Source: Clostridiales bacterium (GTDB taxonomy: Bacteria; Bacillota; Clostridia; Lachnospirales; Lachnospiraceae). From it: 6,819 bases of DNA. Below, piece by piece: positions 5,523 to 6,819 of this stretch (its first letter is position 1; each line of letters starts with the position of its first letter). Below the pieces are notes generated by a model. It was not told the DNA's origin and ran no database searches. It was given only the letters and a program-made list of their open reading frames with translations. A program made the translations under genes and the position numbers. The stretch covers positions 1,445 through 8,263 of the forward strand of contig JAHZAR010000105.1 of NCBI GenBank assembly GCA_019423835.1, in the 5' to 3' direction.

Positions 5523-6653
5523 CTAATTTTCACTTACTCTGCACATGGTGAATTCCCCATACGCCGTCACCACACGATAATAGCCGCACAGTTCCCGGTT
5601 CAGCTCCTGATCCGGCGTATCCACCAGGAATGGCTGGTGGTGGAATTCTGCGATCTTTGCCTTTGTAGCAATAATCACGATATTTTCCCTGCCAATCTCC
5701 CGGATGACCTCCGGCGTGATCTGCTGATTTCCGCGGCCAAAAAGAAAACCCTGACCTCCTGTCACTGTCACAATCAGCTTTGTCTTCTTTCCTCTGATAT
5801 AGTCAAGAATTTTATCACCATACAGATCATTTGCCACCAGCTCCCGGTTCTTTATCAGGTCAACGCCGATCAGGGTGTTTTTCAGCCCCAGCATCTGCAT
5901 GATTCCCCTGGTGGTGGTTCCTGCTCCGATCAGGTAGTAAGTGTCGTTGTCCATGTGTTCCACAATCTCATGGGCAATAGACTCGATGGCAGCCGTCTCG
6001 GAGAGAGGCGTCGGCGCCTTTCTGTTCTGGGTGTAAACATGCTCTAAGGGAACAGAGAGATAACCGTACAGTCTTGTGTTAATGATTTCCTGACGGTAGA
6101 GTTCCTCATCAATATCCAGCACCTCCTGCTCTGCCGTCTTTGTCACCTTTCCTGACAGCCAAAGCTTTGCAAGGCTTCCGGCGCTCTGGGGATTTTTTGC
6201 ATAGACAGGAGAATGAATTTTCCCGCCTGCCGGGATTCCCAGAGCAGGGAGCTCCGTTCCCACTCCCTCGTAGATGTCGCGGGCTGTCCCGTCTCCGCCT
6301 GCAAACAGCAGGAGATCCACCCCCTCCTCCTTTAAGCGCCTTGCCAGGGAGAGTGTATCAGCCCGTGAGCTGTCGAGAAGGGCATTCAGGTCTTTTCCCC
6401 CCTCAGGCATCAGAACAGCAGTCCGAAATCCCAGCTCCTCTGCCGCCTCCGCCCCCATATCACCGGGGTAGGTGAGAATTTCTATATCATCCTTCAGTTC
6501 CAGAAGCTCTGCAAGGGCAATTCGCACTCTCTCATTTGCCCTGGGCTTCGCACCGCGTCTGAGCGCTTCTTCCACCATATGATCGGTGCCCTTGAGGCCC
6601 ACACTGCCTCCCATACCGGCTACCGGATTAATAATCAGACCTAATTTTTTCAT
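5523..6653 (-). CDS. ATP-NAD kinase family protein (COG3199/AcoX-like)
   Basis: This 376-residue cytoplasmic protein has the fold of ATP-NAD kinases and diacylglycerol kinases. The N-terminus has the nucleotide-site motif NPVAGMGG at 9-16, the hallmark GGDGT lies at 119-123 after a hydrophobic strand (VDLLLFAGG), and GIPAGGKIHS follows at 139-148. A second glycine-rich block, VTGGQGFLFGRGNQQ, is at 297-311. This long form with the extra C-terminal block matches the AcoX/COG3199 group rather than the roughly 290-residue housekeeping NadK. AcoX is named from acetoin catabolism clusters, but no acetoin genes are visible here and the physiological substrate is unknown. The start ATG (6651-6653) follows GAAGGAG by 11 bases. 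The gene stands alone, ends in its own terminator, and lies just downstream of the palindromic promoter region at 6695-6769. NAD kinase activity is possible but not shown. Confidence 0.9.
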   Translation of the reverse strand: MKKLGLIINPVAGMGGSVGLKGTDHMVEEALRRGAKPRANERVRIALAELLELKDDIEILTYPGDMGAEAAEELGFRTAVLMPEGGKDLNALLDSSRADTLSLARRLKEEGVDLLLFAGGDGTARDIYEGVGTELPALGIPAGGKIHSPVYAKNPQSAGSLAKLWLSGKVTKTAEQEVLDIDEELYRQEIINTRLYGYLSVPLEHVYTQNRKAPTPLSETAAIESIAHEIVEHMDNDTYYLIGAGTTTRGIMQMLGLKNTLIGVDLIKNRELVANDLYGDKILDYIRGKKTKLIVTVTGGQGFLFGRGNQQITPEVIREIGRENIVIIATKAKIAEFHHQPFLVDTPDQELNRELCGYYRVVTAYGEFTMCRVSEN

Positions 6654-6694
6654 GGTTGTATTTACTCCTTCTTCTATAACTGTGCAGGGGTGAC

Positions 6695-6758
6695 GGAGGA
6701 ATTATGATATAATTTTTTGTCCCGGAAAAGTCACAAAAAATTATATCATAATTCCTCC
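6695..6758. repeat. Perfect 26-bp inverted repeat with mirrored extended -10 elements
   Basis: Positions 6695-6720 and 6733-6758 are exact reverse complements around a 12-nt centre (CCCGGAAAAGTC). Each arm, read toward the centre, goes from GGAGGAATTATG through TATAATTTTTTG. Each therefore contains TGATATAAT, a perfect extended -10 element (TATAAT at 6708-6713 on plus, 6740-6745 on minus). The A/T-rich stem with its T run inside the stem is unlike a normal terminator. It lies 41 bases upstream of the kinase-like start codon and could be an operator, a cruciform or a remnant mobile element. Confidence 0.9.
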
Positions 6759-6769
6759 TGTTCTGCTAA
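6740..6769 (-). promoter_or_regulatory. Probable promoter of the ATP-NAD kinase-like gene
   Basis: On the minus strand the extended -10 TGATATAAT (TATAAT at 6740-6745) has a partial -35 box TTAGCA (6764-6769) 18 bp upstream. Transcription would begin near 6733, at the centre of the inverted repeat, giving a leader of about 80 bases that includes only the left arm of the palindrome. Confidence 0.5.
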
Positions 6770-6819
6770 TGCGGAAAAGCAAATTTTTTCCCACAGGTTG
6801 ATTTCTGATTTCAGCTGTC

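Noticed and set aside
5388..6047. 219-codon plus-strand open frame
   Set aside because: It is antisense to the kinase-like gene; it has no binding site and no recognisable domain.
6799..6812. Tandem 7-bp repeat TGATTTC twice at the right edge
   Set aside because: It is only two short copies at the window edge and is likely chance in AT-rich intergenic DNA.

Overview
The window looks like chromosomal DNA of a low-to-medium GC Firmicute, most likely a gut Clostridia/Lachnospiraceae-type bacterium. This is inferred from strong AGGAGG-type ribosome binding sites, a lipoprotein solute-binding protein with a long Ala/Thr/Glu linker, a YwaF-type membrane protein and paired small tyrosine recombinases. 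No sequence search was possible, so the taxon is an inference.

Left (1-1298, + strand): the last 40 codons of one tyrosine recombinase, followed with a TGATG stop/start overlap by a second, complete paralogue of 391 residues. The second enzyme keeps all six catalytic residues but has a roughly 125-residue Ser/Pro-rich spacer between its DNA-binding and catalytic domains. Between it and the next gene (1299-1651) I see no convincing gene.

Middle (1652-4442, - strand): a complete polar amino-acid ABC importer operon, read right to left. It consists of a sigma-A promoter (about 4415-4442) with a 12-bp inverted repeat just upstream, a leader of about 178 nt, the lipoprotein binding protein, a 165-nt gap with a hairpin, the HisM/GlnP-type permease, the GlnQ/HisP-type ATPase (probably starting at a GTG that overlaps the permease) and a rho-independent terminator with a duplicated 5' arm. 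The binding protein captures the amino acid outside the membrane. One permease gene, presumably acting as a homodimer, and the ATPase drive uptake.

Right (4564-6819): divergent from the transporter, with its own promoter, is a 259-residue integral membrane protein of the YwaF/TIGR02206 type. Converging on it from the - strand is an ATP-NAD kinase-like protein (COG3199/AcoX-like, GGDGT motif), which ends in a terminator lying just past the stop of the membrane gene. Upstream of the kinase-like gene is a perfect 26-bp inverted repeat with a 12-nt centre. Each arm carries an extended -10 promoter element, so two mirrored promoters face each other; this is the most unusual non-coding structure here.

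I found no RNA genes, CRISPR arrays or insertion sequences. Most of the window is ordinary housekeeping or transport content. The unusual parts are the recombinase pair with its spacer and the palindromes at 4452-4485 and 6695-6758. I do not see clear evidence of a wholly new multi-gene system.
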